The notes below the pieces were generated by a model. It was not told the DNA's origin and did not search any database. It worked only from the letters and a program-made list of their open reading frames with translations. DNA of 64,000 nucleotides from Arthrobacter glacialis (GTDB taxonomy: Bacteria > Actinomycetota > Actinomycetes > Actinomycetales > Micrococcaceae), in assembly GCF_002909445.1 (NCBI RefSeq), contig NZ_PPXC01000004.1, forward strand, positions 62,001 through 126,000, written 5' to 3'. The translations under genes were made by a program, and so were the position numbers. Of this stretch, positions 34,478 to 43,047 are shown in pieces. Each line of letters starts with the position of its first letter. Within the stretch, counting starts at the first letter, position 1.

Positions 34478-35451
34478 ATTGAGCTATTGAGCGCCTGCTC
34501 CGGCGGGTACGGATTCAGCCTACCGGCGGGTGTTTCCACAGCATTGGCGCTGCGCACACCGTCGTCAATGGCCAGACGCACCGCCTCCGCTGCAGCACTT
34601 TGCAGCTCAATGAGGGCCGCCACCGGGATGTCCGGATGGGGAACCAGAATTTCCGCGCACGTGGCCAGCGCAAAGATGGTATCGCCGTCGGCCAGTGTGT
34701 GCACAGGGTTCAGTGCGCGCGCCATGCCTGCGTGGGCGGCCGTGGCCGTTCGCTTGGCCTCGGCAACGGTCAGTGTCGCATTGGTGGCGACCACCACCAA
34801 TGTGGTGTTGAGCCCCTCCCCCGCGGTCGGCGGCACCGTCCCGGGGAGCCAGGGAATGCCCGCGGCGTTCACCACAGCCACGGCGCCAACCACAATGTGG
34901 GCGTTCTGCCCCGTCAGCGACACCGAAGCAGTTCCCAGCCCGCCCTTGAAGGCGCCGGCGCCGATGGCCGCTCCCGTACCGGCGCCCACGTTCCCGCGTT
35001 CGACGACGGCCCGCTCGGCGGTGCTGGCGGCGTCCAGTGCCGCCTCGTAGCCCATGTCGGCGTTGGGCCGGGCGGAGAAGTTGCCGCCGCGGCCAAGGTC
35101 AAAGATCGCGGCTGCGGGCACAATGGGGACCACGCCGCCGGGGACCCGAAAGCCCCTGCCATTTTCTTCACACCAGCGCTGCACACCGCCTGCGGCAGCC
35201 AGCCCATAGGCGCTGCCGCCCGTGAGAACCACTGCATCAACGGTGGAAACCATGGTGGTGGGATCCAGTGCATCCGTTTCGTGGGTTCCCGGGCCGCCAC
35301 CACGGACATCGACGGATCCTATGGTTCCTGGCGGCGGCAGGACCACGCTGACGCCGCTCAGCCAGCCGTTGCCGATGCGCTGCGAGTGACCTAGCTGAAT
35401 GCCCGGCACGTCCGTGATGGCTCCGTGGCCTTTCCCTGCTGCTGCGCTCAT
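34474..35451 (-). CDS. P1/S58 family peptidase (DmpA-like)
   Basis: A member of the DmpA/L-aminopeptidase family of self-processing Ntn-type hydrolases. From the chosen start it has 325 residues beginning GAITDVPGIQLGHSQR. It has VRGGGPGTHETDALDP, VVLTGGSAYGLAAAGGVQ, and GAGTGAAIGAGAFKGGLG. Cleavage would be expected near GLNTTLVVVATNATL, which would expose a Thr nucleophile; this is inferred from the family. No signal peptide is seen. An ATG 12 codons earlier (35487) has an equally good GGGAG ribosome binding site. The substrate is unknown. It lies between the Ugp-type block and infA. Confidence 0.88.
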   Translation of the reverse strand: MSAAAGKGHGAITDVPGIQLGHSQRIGNGWLSGVSVVLPPPGTIGSVDVRGGGPGTHETDALDPTTMVSTVDAVVLTGGSAYGLAAAGGVQRWCEENGRGFRVPGGVVPIVPAAAIFDLGRGGNFSARPNADMGYEAALDAASTAERAVVERGNVGAGTGAAIGAGAFKGGLGTASVSLTGQNAHIVVGAVAVVNAAGIPWLPGTVPPTAGEGLNTTLVVVATNATLTVAEAKRTATAAHAGMARALNPVHTLADGDTIFALATCAEILVPHPDIPVAALIELQSAAAEAVRLAIDDGVRSANAVETPAGRLNPYPPEQALNSSI

Positions 35452-35536
35452 GTGCCGTTCCTTGCCTGAGTGGTCCGCGCCGTGCATGGCCCGACTCCCT
35501 TCAACGATTATGTCCGGGGTCCGGCGCCCAAAGAGC

Positions 35537-35606
35537 AACTAACCCGCAGAAATCGCCGAAAAATCCGTCAAAAACGCATATTTTCGTCGATTTCTGCGGG
35601 CCAGTT
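35537..35606. repeat. Long palindromic element (copy 1) after the Ugp-type operon
   Basis: CCCGCAGAAATCGCCGAAAA (35543-35562) pairs with 35581-35600 with one mismatch. The outer bases AACT and AGTT also pair. It starts TAACCCGCAG and ends CTGCGGGCCAGTT. A related element lies at 39898-39966. It begins 23 nt after the binding-protein stop on the minus strand and probably acts as its terminator. Confidence 0.85.
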
Positions 35607-35628
35607 GTCAGGGCAGGAACGAACAACC

Positions 35629-36978
35629 CTAGAGGTAGGGCAAGACGTTCTCTTCGTACGACTTCGTGATGGACGTCGCTGCCGTGGCGAAGGCTTCGGC
35701 CGGATCACCCTTTTGCAACATGATCTTTTCCAGTGCCGTGGTCAGGTCCTTGTCGCCGTTGGGGACAAACACACGGCCCCAGTCTTGGACGCGGGTGCCC
35801 GCCAGTTGGTCCACGGCCGTGCGGAACTGCGGTGTCTTGGCGTAGACGGCCTTCATGGTCTCGCCTTCCAGGGCCGAGGTGCGCACGGGCATGTAGCCGG
35901 TGTTGGAGGAGAAGTAGGCGGTGTTCTCCGCATTCGTCAGGAATTTCAGGAACATGCCGGCAGCCAGCTGCTGCTCCGGTGTCTTGTCTGCGGGGATGGC
36001 CAGGCCGGTGCCGCCCGTGGGGCAGGCGGGGCCCTTGGCACCCTCGGGCAGGAAGCCGGTTCCGACGTCGAACTTGGAGGAGGCGAGGATGCCGCTCAGC
36101 GACCCCGTGGAGGCGATGGTGCAGCCGGTGAGGCCCGCCCCGAAGTCGGCCACCTGATCCTTGGCTGTGACGGCAGCGCTCTTATTGTCGTAGATAATTG
36201 TCTGCAGGTACTTGGCAGCTTCGAGCGCCTCCGGCGTATCCAGGGTCATGGCCCAGTCCTTGGAATAGGCGCCTCCTGCACCCCACAACATGTTGCAGAA
36301 CCACCAGGCGCTCCATGAGGTGCCCTTGCCCAGGCCCAAGGGGGTTATCTCGGTGGTGGCCTGGATCTTGGGCGCCCACTCATCGAATTCTGCCCACGTC
36401 TTTGGTGCACGGTCGGGCAGGCCGGCCTTCTCCCACACGGCCTTGTTGTAGTAGAACAGCGGCGTGGAGCGGGCATAGGGAACAGCCCAGTGTGACGCGG
36501 AGAATTCGTAGTCGCCATACAGCGTGCTGTTGAAGTCTTCGGTGTCGAACTCCAGGTGCTTGGCCAGCTGGTCCAGCGGCAGGATCTGGCCGTTGATCAT
36601 GTAGCGGAACCACCAGACGTCGCTGGCGATGACTAGATCCGGTACATTGCTGGAGCCCGACGCGGCCTGGAACTTCTGGGCAACCTCGTCATAGTTGGCA
36701 CCAGCGGTCACCAGGTTGACCTTTATGCCGCTCTCGGCCGTGAAACGCTTGATGATCTCCGATTCAATGTCCTTTGAGGTGCCAGGGTGGTTGGACCACC
36801 ACGTGATCTCCTTGGCGGGGGTCACGGAGGCCCAGTCGGTGGCCGTCTCGGTGGCAGCACCGCCGGCTTGGCCGACGGCGGGTCCCCCACAGGCTGCCAA
36901 TGCTGCCGAACCACCCACGAGGGCGGCTAGTTGGAGCAGCTGTCGGCGGTTCAGGTTTGCAAACGGTGAAGCTGTCAT
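35629..36978 (-). CDS. ABC transporter binding lipoprotein, UgpB-like
   Basis: Extracytoplasmic receptor, 449 residues from the chosen ATG, with AAGGAG upstream. It has a twin-arginine-like signal (NRRQLLQLAALVGG) and lipobox LAAC, so it may be exported folded and lipidated. The binding fold begins ITWWSNHPGTSKDIE and has YDEVAQKFQAA, VPDLVIASDVWWFRY and TSWSAWWFCNMLWG, a pattern close to glycerol-3-phosphate binding proteins. The linked glycerophosphodiesterase supports a glycerophosphate or glycerophosphodiester ligand. The reading frame is open far upstream, but that part overlaps the permease gene. Confidence 0.85.
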   Translation of the reverse strand: MTASPFANLNRRQLLQLAALVGGSAALAACGGPAVGQAGGAATETATDWASVTPAKEITWWSNHPGTSKDIESEIIKRFTAESGIKVNLVTAGANYDEVAQKFQAASGSSNVPDLVIASDVWWFRYMINGQILPLDQLAKHLEFDTEDFNSTLYGDYEFSASHWAVPYARSTPLFYYNKAVWEKAGLPDRAPKTWAEFDEWAPKIQATTEITPLGLGKGTSWSAWWFCNMLWGAGGAYSKDWAMTLDTPEALEAAKYLQTIIYDNKSAAVTAKDQVADFGAGLTGCTIASTGSLSGILASSKFDVGTGFLPEGAKGPACPTGGTGLAIPADKTPEQQLAAGMFLKFLTNAENTAYFSSNTGYMPVRTSALEGETMKAVYAKTPQFRTAVDQLAGTRVQDWGRVFVPNGDKDLTTALEKIMLQKGDPAEAFATAATSITKSYEENVLPYL

Positions 36979-37082
36979 TCTTGTTCTCCTTGAAATCGTT
37001 GCCACCCGGAAAAGGGAAGGCATGTGCATGGCATAGGTGAAATTGCGGGCAGGGCGGTGCAGTTGGCAAGCATGGTTGGGCC

Positions 37083-38003
37083 TTAGCCGGTCACGGCACC
37101 GGAGGTGAGGCCTGTGACGATCCGGCGCTGCAGCAAGAAGAAGACGATGAGCACGGGAACCGTGATGAGCACAGTTCCGGCCATGAGCACACCCCAGTTC
37201 GTGACGCCGTCGTTGTTTTGCAAGAGGGTCAGACCCACGGGAAGTGTCATCATTTCCGCCTTGTCCACCACCAGCAGCGGCCAAAGGTATTCGTTCCATT
37301 CGGACACGATTGAAACCAGGGCCACCGCCGCGATGGTGGGTGCGGAGATCGGCACCACAAAACGCCACAGGCGGGTCCAGTGGCTGGCGCCGTCGAGCGC
37401 GGCGGCTTCGAGGATGGAGACCGGCAGGGTCAGGAAGTGCTGGCGGAACAAGAAGGTGCCAAAGGCGCTGGCGAGCCCGGGCAGGATCAGGCCTTGGTAG
37501 GTGTTGATCCAGCCAAGGTCGGAGATCAGGGTGTAGTTGGGGATGATGACGATCTGTTGCGGAACCAGAAGCGCAAAGACCACCAGTCCGAACACAAACT
37601 TCTTGAACGGGAATTCCAGAAACACCACGGCGTAGGCGGTGGTCAGGCCCAAGGTGATCTTGAGGGTGGCGCCTACAACGGTGGTAATCAATGAGTTGAT
37701 GAAAAAGTTGCCAAAGGGAACGGCGGCCAGCGCACCGACATAGTTGGACAGGGCAAAAGACTCCGGCACCCATTGGATGGGAACCGTATAGATTTCGTCG
37801 CGTTGCTTGAAGCTGGCAAGCAGCATCCATACCAACGGCAGCACCATTGCGGCAACGGCAAGCAACATCAGGAGGTAGCCGCCGATCCGGGGCCGTCCTT
37901 TCCTTGGCGGCTGTTGTGCCCGCTTCCCTGCGCCCTCGCCGTCGGTCCACGGCAGCATGTCTTCGCGCGGCACAGGGGATTTCCTTCTCACATCGAGGCT
38001 CAT
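37083..38003 (-). CDS. ABC permease, UgpE-like
   Basis: Inner-membrane subunit of 306 residues, with a cytoplasmic N-terminal stretch of about 40 residues and then about six transmembrane helices. The ATPase-docking EAA loop reads EAAALDGASHWTRLWRF. SEWNEYLWPLLVV is a typical UgpE/MalG feature. Its start shares a base with the stop of the first permease gene. It is part of an operon with a glycerophosphodiesterase, a second permease and a binding protein. No ATPase gene is present. Confidence 0.92.
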   Translation of the reverse strand: MSLDVRRKSPVPREDMLPWTDGEGAGKRAQQPPRKGRPRIGGYLLMLLAVAAMVLPLVWMLLASFKQRDEIYTVPIQWVPESFALSNYVGALAAVPFGNFFINSLITTVVGATLKITLGLTTAYAVVFLEFPFKKFVFGLVVFALLVPQQIVIIPNYTLISDLGWINTYQGLILPGLASAFGTFLFRQHFLTLPVSILEAAALDGASHWTRLWRFVVPISAPTIAAVALVSIVSEWNEYLWPLLVVDKAEMMTLPVGLTLLQNNDGVTNWGVLMAGTVLITVPVLIVFFLLQRRIVTGLTSGAVTG

Positions 38004-38962
38004 CAGTAGTGGACCTTCTTTTGGATAAACAACATTTGCACGGCCGTGACAACCAGCAGGACAAAGAACAAGACGGTGGCGATCGCCGAGGAGTACCCGG
38101 CCCTGCCGGTGGCAAATCCTTCCTGGTAGATCTGATACATCATGGTGGTGGTGCCTTCCAGCGGCCCGCCCTTGGTCATGGCCTGGATGATGTCAAAGGA
38201 CTGCAGGGAACTGAGCAAGGTGGTGACAGAGAGGAAGAATGTGGTGGGCCCCAGCAGCGGCAGCACCACGTTGCGGAAATTGGCGAAGGGCCCGGCCCCG
38301 TCCAGCGTTGCCGCTTCAATGAGGTCCTTGGGCACGGCCTGCAGGGCGGCGAGGTAAATCAAGGCCACATAGCCGACGTTTTTCCACAGGTACACGACGA
38401 TGATCATGGGCAGCGCCCACGCCGGATCGTTGTACCAGTCCGGCGAACCCAGCCCGACGGACTTCAGCACGGCGCCGAGAACACCAAAGTTCGGGTCAAA
38501 GACAAACAGCCAGAGAAGTCCGACGGCGACCCCGGACAAGACATACGGCGCAACGACTACCGTGCGGGCCATGCCCGTCCCCCGGAGTTTTCTGTTGAGC
38601 AGGAGCGCCAGGGAAAGGCCCAGGACCATGCCGCCCACAACAGTGACCAGTGTGAAGATGACTGTCACCCGCACCACGTTGGCGGTTGCGGGATCCGTGA
38701 ACCAATTGACGTAGTTGTCCAGCCCGATGAAGCGGGCGGTGGCCGAGCCGATGTTCCATTGCAACAGCGAGTATTGCAAGGACTGCACCAGCGGCTTGTA
38801 GGTAAAGATGACTAGCAGGGCCACGTTGGGGCCGGCAAAGAGCAGGAACAGCAGCCACGATTTCCATGGCGTGCGGCGCTTGCGCTGCACCACCGGGTTC
38901 TGGTCTTGCTCCCCCGGGGTGGGCCGTGGCATGGCGTCTGCAACGGTTGCTAGCTGTGTCAC
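38003..38962 (-). CDS. ABC permease, UgpA-like
   Basis: Inner-membrane subunit of 319 residues, with the first helix near residues 35-55 (WLLFLLFAGPNVALLVIF) and about six in total. The EAA loop is EAATLDGAGPFANFRNV. MTKGGPLEGTTTMMYQIYQ matches UgpA/MalF-type proteins. The start is a GTG 4 nt after the glycerophosphodiesterase stop; an in-frame ATG at residue 11 is an alternative. It pairs with the UgpE-like permease just downstream. Confidence 0.92.
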   Translation of the reverse strand: MTQLATVADAMPRPTPGEQDQNPVVQRKRRTPWKSWLLFLLFAGPNVALLVIFTYKPLVQSLQYSLLQWNIGSATARFIGLDNYVNWFTDPATANVVRVTVIFTLVTVVGGMVLGLSLALLLNRKLRGTGMARTVVVAPYVLSGVAVGLLWLFVFDPNFGVLGAVLKSVGLGSPDWYNDPAWALPMIIVVYLWKNVGYVALIYLAALQAVPKDLIEAATLDGAGPFANFRNVVLPLLGPTTFFLSVTTLLSSLQSFDIIQAMTKGGPLEGTTTMMYQIYQEGFATGRAGYSSAIATVLFFVLLVVTAVQMLFIQKKVHY

Positions 38963-38966
38963 CCGG

Positions 38967-39737
38967 TCAACGCCCTGCCATGGCGGGGGTGTCCAGGACG
39001 GCAGCTCGATCTCCGCGGATCAGTTCTGGATCGTCGGTGCAGATGCCGTCAGCACCCATGTCCAACAATTCCTGGGCCCGGAGAGGGTCGTTGATGGTCC
39101 ATGCCCAACCTTGCAGGCCGGCACTGTGAATCAGCTCGATGTCGTCCCGGTCCAGTCCAGCTTCCCAGATGGACACACCTTCACCGCCGTGGAGAAGTGC
39201 GAATTCAATGGCGGACGCCAGGTCTCTGCCCGCAAATTCTTCCTTGCCGACGCCCTCTGGGAGGAGCGCCGCAATCTTGTCAAAACTGCCCACACACAGC
39301 GGATAAACCTTGGCTCCCGGAGACTTGCGGACCAATTCGGCCAGCGCGTTCCAGTCTGCCGAAGAAGCAAACCAGTCAAGTCCCGGCACCCCGGAAACAA
39401 CCTCGGCAACCGGGCCGGCCGACAAGGAGTCCTTGAGCTCGATGTTTACCCGCAACTTGCCGGCAGCCAGGTTGAGGACTTGTGCCAGGGTGGGCACGAA
39501 CTGCCCAGCACCGGCGTCGAGCAGGCCAAGTTGATGCGCCGTGAAGTCAGTGATGTTTCCGGTGCCGTTGGTAGTGCGGTCGGCCGTGTCGTCATGGATC
39601 ACTACGGGGATCCCGTCTGCGGACAGGTGCACGTCCAATTCAATGCCGTCAATACCAAGTTCAATGGCCCGGGAAAAGGCAGCCAGGGTGTTTTCCGGAA
39701 GATGCGCTGAAACGCCTCGGTGGGCATAGATGGACAT
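38967..39737 (-). CDS. Glycerophosphodiester phosphodiesterase
   Basis: Cleaves glycerophosphodiesters to glycerol-3-phosphate and an alcohol. The 256-residue GDPD-family TIM barrel has YAHRGVSAHLPENTLAAF, the metal site ELDVHLSADG, and VVIHDDTADRTTNG. Later it has NIELKD and WTINDP near the C-terminus. There is no signal peptide, so it is cytoplasmic like UgpQ. It is the first gene of the operon, before the importer. This supports uptake of glycerophosphodiesters followed by hydrolysis. Confidence 0.94.
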   Translation of the reverse strand: MSIYAHRGVSAHLPENTLAAFSRAIELGIDGIELDVHLSADGIPVVIHDDTADRTTNGTGNITDFTAHQLGLLDAGAGQFVPTLAQVLNLAAGKLRVNIELKDSLSAGPVAEVVSGVPGLDWFASSADWNALAELVRKSPGAKVYPLCVGSFDKIAALLPEGVGKEEFAGRDLASAIEFALLHGGEGVSIWEAGLDRDDIELIHSAGLQGWAWTINDPLRAQELLDMGADGICTDDPELIRGDRAAVLDTPAMAGR

Positions 39738-39986
39738 GGATTTGCACTCCTGCAGTTTGTGGTCTGAGGGGCAGCCTTCGCTGGATTGGCGCGGGCCCCT
39801 TCGGCTTCATTGACCAAGCTACGGAGTGCAATATCAATTCCGGTGGCGCCAAGGTGGACTGCAGACAAACTAAGCCCAAATTGTTTCGTCAAACAAAAGT
39901 AACCCGCAGTAGTGGTCGAAAACTCACGAAAATCGTTGATTTTTCGACCACTACTGCGGGTCAGTTTGGAGGGGTGGCTGGAGGCG
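39738..39986 (-). promoter_or_regulatory. Upstream region of the Ugp-type operon
   Basis: This 249-bp spacer lies between map and the glycerophosphodiesterase gene. It contains palindrome TTGTTT-CGTC-AAACAA (39881-39896), overlapping a possible -35 TTGACG on the minus strand. A long palindromic element (39898-39966) follows. The first palindrome is a candidate operator. No regulator gene is next to the operon. Confidence 0.45.
39898..39966. repeat. Long palindromic element (copy 2) after map
   Basis: ACCCGCAGTAGTGGTCGAAA with one more A (39902-39922) pairs perfectly over 21 bp with 39941-39961. The ends, TAACCCGCAG and CTGCGGGTCAGTT, match the element at 35537-35606, while the middle of the arms differs. 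It begins 20 nt after the map stop on the minus strand, and so probably terminates the secY-adk-map transcript. Confidence 0.87.
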
Positions 39987-40823
39987 TTAGTCCAGCGGGA
40001 CGGGGGTGACGCCCCACTGTGCCAGGCGCTCTGCTCCGCCGTCGGCGGCCGTCAGAACCCAAATGCCCTTGTTATGCACGGCAACTGAGTGTTCCCAGTG
40101 CGCAGCGCGGGCCTTGTCCGTGGTGACAACTGTCCAGTCGTCTTCGAGGGTCAGCGTTTCCAGTCCCCCACGCACCAGCATGGGTTCCAGCGCCAGGCAC
40201 ATGCCGGGCTTGAGCTTCGGGCCGCGGTGCTTGGACGCGTAGTTCAACACATCCGGTGCCATGTGCATGGCTGAGCCGATGCCGTGGCCCACATAGTCTT
40301 CCAAGATGCCGAGTTCTTTGCCGGGCTGGGAGGTGACGTATTCGTCAATGGCATCGCCAATGTCGCCAACGTACTTGGCACTGGCCATGGCCGCGATACC
40401 GCGCCACATGGCTTCCTCCGTAATGTCGCTCAGGCGGCGATCCGCGGGATCCTCGGCGCTGGGACCACCCACGATGGTTGTTCTGGCCGAGTCTGAGTGC
40501 CAGCCCTCCACAATGGCGCCACCATCAATGGAGATGATGTCGCCAGCTTCCAACACCCGGGCGCCTGGAATGCCGTGAACCACTTCTTCATTCACCGAAG
40601 TGCAGATGGAGGCGGGGAAGCCGTGGTAGCCCAGGAAGTTGGAGGTGGCTCCAGCCTTCTTCAGTTCCGCCGCGAAGATGGCATCCAGTTCGCCTGTGGT
40701 GACACCCGGCGCAACGGCTGCAATGGTGGTGTTGAGTGCACCATCAAGGATTAGCCCGCTGCGGCGCATGATGCGCATTTGGTCGATGGTCTTGTATTCA
40801 ATTCTTTGCTGGCCAAACACCAT
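39987..40823 (-). CDS. map: Methionine aminopeptidase, type I
   Basis: Removes the initiator Met from nascent proteins. The 278-residue enzyme has all five metal ligands: Asp in ISIDGGAIV, Asp in GWHSDSART, His in VGHGIGSAMH, Glu in LALEPML and Glu in HWEHSVAV. It follows adk as in most bacteria, across a 110-bp gap with a hairpin. It is normally followed by infA; here about 5.5 kb of other genes intervene. Confidence 0.97.
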   Translation of the reverse strand: MVFGQQRIEYKTIDQMRIMRRSGLILDGALNTTIAAVAPGVTTGELDAIFAAELKKAGATSNFLGYHGFPASICTSVNEEVVHGIPGARVLEAGDIISIDGGAIVEGWHSDSARTTIVGGPSAEDPADRRLSDITEEAMWRGIAAMASAKYVGDIGDAIDEYVTSQPGKELGILEDYVGHGIGSAMHMAPDVLNYASKHRGPKLKPGMCLALEPMLVRGGLETLTLEDDWTVVTTDKARAAHWEHSVAVHNKGIWVLTAADGGAERLAQWGVTPVPLD

Positions 40824-40849
40824 GAAAGAACCCTTTCGCTAAAACGATT

Positions 40850-40884
40850 GAGGGCTCCTCCCCGTAAAGCGGGAAGGAGCCCTC
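40850..40884 (-). terminator. Hairpin between adk and map
   Basis: GAGGGCTCCTCCCCG (40850-40864) pairs with CGGGAAGGAGCCCTC (40870-40884) with one mismatch and a 5-nt loop. There is no U-run. It may attenuate rather than stop transcription from adk into map. Confidence 0.6.
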
Positions 40885-40933
40885 CTTCACAACCCGGCAC
40901 CAGAGAGGTGCCGTTGACAATACATTTTTCTGC

Positions 40934-41503
40934 TTAGACGTTTTTGATGGCGTCCATGATGCGCTCAGTAACTTCGTCCATGGGACCCAGTCCGTCAACC
41001 TTGGCCAAAATGCCGCGCTCCGCATAGCGGGACACTACAACCTCAGTCTGTTCACGGTAAAGATCCAGGCGGTGCCGGATGACTTTTTCATTGTCGTCGG
41101 TGCGTCCGGTTTCCAGTGCCCGTCCCAGCAGACGCTTGACGAGTTCCTCGTCGTCGGCCGTCAGCTGGACCACAACATCAAGATTCACACCGGCCGCGGC
41201 CAGAATGTCATCGAGTTCGTCCACCTGGGGCGAGGTGCGGGGGTAGCCATCCAACAAGAAGCCCTGCGCAACATCGCTCTGGGCGAGCCGATCGCGCACC
41301 ATCCGGTTGGTCACGCTGTCCGGAACAAAGTCACCGTTGTCGATGTACTTCTTTGCTTCCAGACCCAAGGGAGTTTCGCCCTTGACGTTGGCGCGGAAGA
41401 TGTCGCCTGTGGAGATGGCAACAATGCCCAGCTCCGAACAGATCCGGTCAGCCTGTGTGCCTTTGCCTGAACCGGGAGGCCCAATGATCAGCATTCTTGT
41501 CAT
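40934..41503 (-). CDS. adk: Adenylate kinase
   Basis: Interconverts ATP + AMP and 2 ADP. The 189-residue short-form enzyme has the P-loop GPPGSGKGT (8-16), AMP-site STGDIFR, and DGYPRTSPQVDELD. It has a reduced LID (LLGRALETGRTDDNEKVIRHR), as in other actinobacterial enzymes. Its ATG overlaps the secY stop by 3 nt (ATGA), a standard coupling. Confidence 0.97.
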   Translation of the reverse strand: MTRMLIIGPPGSGKGTQADRICSELGIVAISTGDIFRANVKGETPLGLEAKKYIDNGDFVPDSVTNRMVRDRLAQSDVAQGFLLDGYPRTSPQVDELDDILAAAGVNLDVVVQLTADDEELVKRLLGRALETGRTDDNEKVIRHRLDLYREQTEVVVSRYAERGILAKVDGLGPMDEVTERIMDAIKNV

Positions 41504-42825
41504 CGCAATAACCCTTCATAGTGGCGCTGCTGGAGCTGCGCATCAATCTGCTTGACAGTCTCCAACCCAACACCCACCACGATCAGAATAGACGTGCCAC
41601 CGAACGGGAAGTTCTGGTTAGCCCCAATCATGACCAAGGCGATGAGAGGGATCAGAGCAACAATTGCCAAGTAGAGCGCACCCGGCAATGTGATGCGCGA
41701 GATTACGTACTGCAGGTAGTCCTGGGTAGGACGCCCTGCACGAATACCGGGGATGAATCCGCCGTACTTCTTCATGTTGTCGGAGACCTCTTCGGGGTTG
41801 AAGGTGATCGCGACGTAGAAGTAAGTGAAGCCGATGGTCAACAGGAAGTACAGCGCCATGTAGATCGGGTGATCTCCACGTGTGAGGTAGTTGTTGATCC
41901 ATTCAACCCAGCCCGGAATTTCAGAGCCGTCTGCCGGTGTGGCAAACTGTGCCAGCAAAGCCGGCAGGTACAGCATCGAGGAGGCAAAGATCACCGGGAT
42001 AACACCGGCCATGTTGACCTTGATGGGGATGTAGGTGCTGGTGCCGCCCATGGTGCGGCGTCCCACCATACGCTTGGCGTACTGGACGGGAATGCGTCGC
42101 TGCGACTGCTCAACAAAGATAACCAAGGCCATGACCAGCAGGCCAACGACCATGACGATCAGGAAGGTGCCCCAGCCCTGGGTCTTCAGGATGGCGCCCA
42201 AGGAGGTGGGGAACATTGCTGCGATGGCAACGAAGATCAGCAAGGACATGCCGTTGCCGACACCCTTTTCGGTGACGAGCTCGCCCATCCACATGATCAA
42301 GCCGGAACCGGCTGTCAGGGTGATGATGAGCAACAAGATGGTGATCAGGTTGTCGTTGGGGATCAACGCGCCAGGTGTTCCTGCAGCGCCACAGCCAGCA
42401 AAGAGCTGGCCCGAGCGTGCAAGGGTGATCAGGGTGGTGGCATTGAGCAGACCCAAGGCGATAGTCAGGTAGCGCGTGTACTGAGTCATCTTCGCCTGGC
42501 CCTGGGCACCTTCAAGGTGCAGTTCCTGGAAGCGGGGAATGACCACACGCAACAGCTGAACAATAATGCTCGCGGTGATGTAGGGCATGATTCCCAAAGC
42601 GAAAATGGAAACCTGAAGCAAGGCGCCGCCGCTGAACAAGTTAACCAGCTGGTAGATACCCTGGCTTGTGTCAGCAGCATTCACGCACTGTTGGACATTT
42701 CGGTAATCAATTCCAGGCGAGGGGATAAAAGCGCCCAAGCGGAAGATGGCAAGAATTCCCAGCGTGAACAACAACTTGCGTCGCAGATCAGGCGTGCGAA
42801 AGGCGCGGCCAAATGCGGTAAGCAA
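41500..42825 (-). CDS. secY: Protein translocase subunit SecY
   Basis: Core of the SecYEG channel, 441 residues with ten transmembrane helices. It begins MLTAFGRAFRTPDLRRKLLF when read from a TTG, has GIDY in the first periplasmic loop and PEEVSDNMKKYGGFIPGIRAG near helix 9. The TTG is chosen because AGGAGG lies 4 nt upstream and the family N-terminus starts here; frames further upstream have no support. It has its own promoter and follows a terminator after rplO. Confidence 0.95.
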   Translation of the reverse strand: MLTAFGRAFRTPDLRRKLLFTLGILAIFRLGAFIPSPGIDYRNVQQCVNAADTSQGIYQLVNLFSGGALLQVSIFALGIMPYITASIIVQLLRVVIPRFQELHLEGAQGQAKMTQYTRYLTIALGLLNATTLITLARSGQLFAGCGAAGTPGALIPNDNLITILLLIITLTAGSGLIMWMGELVTEKGVGNGMSLLIFVAIAAMFPTSLGAILKTQGWGTFLIVMVVGLLVMALVIFVEQSQRRIPVQYAKRMVGRRTMGGTSTYIPIKVNMAGVIPVIFASSMLYLPALLAQFATPADGSEIPGWVEWINNYLTRGDHPIYMALYFLLTIGFTYFYVAITFNPEEVSDNMKKYGGFIPGIRAGRPTQDYLQYVISRITLPGALYLAIVALIPLIALVMIGANQNFPFGGTSILIVVGVGLETVKQIDAQLQQRHYEGLLR

Positions 42826-42881
42826 GCGTCCTCCTGATGTGTAGTAATGGAGTTGACTTCTCGAATGAAGCCCAAGGAAAG

Positions 42882-42911
42882 ATTCTAGTGGGTGATCTGG
42901 CTCGCATTGAA
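42882..42911 (-). promoter_or_regulatory. Promoter of secY-adk-map
   Basis: On the minus strand TTCAAT (42911-42906) and TAGAAT (42887-42882) are 18 bp apart. The promoter lies between the rplO terminator and the secY ribosome binding site, so secY can be transcribed independently of the spc genes. Confidence 0.6.
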
Positions 42912-42980
42912 ACTGTGACGGTACAGCAGACCCATAAGGCGCGGCCAAACCAACACGGAATCCATAAAACGAAAGACCCC

Positions 42981-43010
42981 TGGTGAGCGGAACATGAGCT
43001 CCGCTCACCA
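42981..43010 (-). terminator. Intrinsic terminator between rplO and secY
   Basis: TGGTGAGCGGA (42981-42991) pairs perfectly with TCCGCTCACCA (43000-43010) around 8 nt. On the minus strand the stem is followed by GGGGTCTTTCGTTTT. It lies 38 nt after the rplO stop and splits the spc region. Confidence 0.85.
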
Positions 43011-43047
43011 AGAGTCTAATCGTTAGATGTGCGCATTTGTGAACTAT

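Noticed and set aside
35629-38115. An 828-codon minus-strand open frame covering the binding protein and both the spacer and part of the UgpE-like gene
   Set aside because: Only the last 449 residues look like a protein. The upstream part is an alternative frame of the permease gene, and a good start with AAGGAG and a lipoprotein signal exists at 36978.
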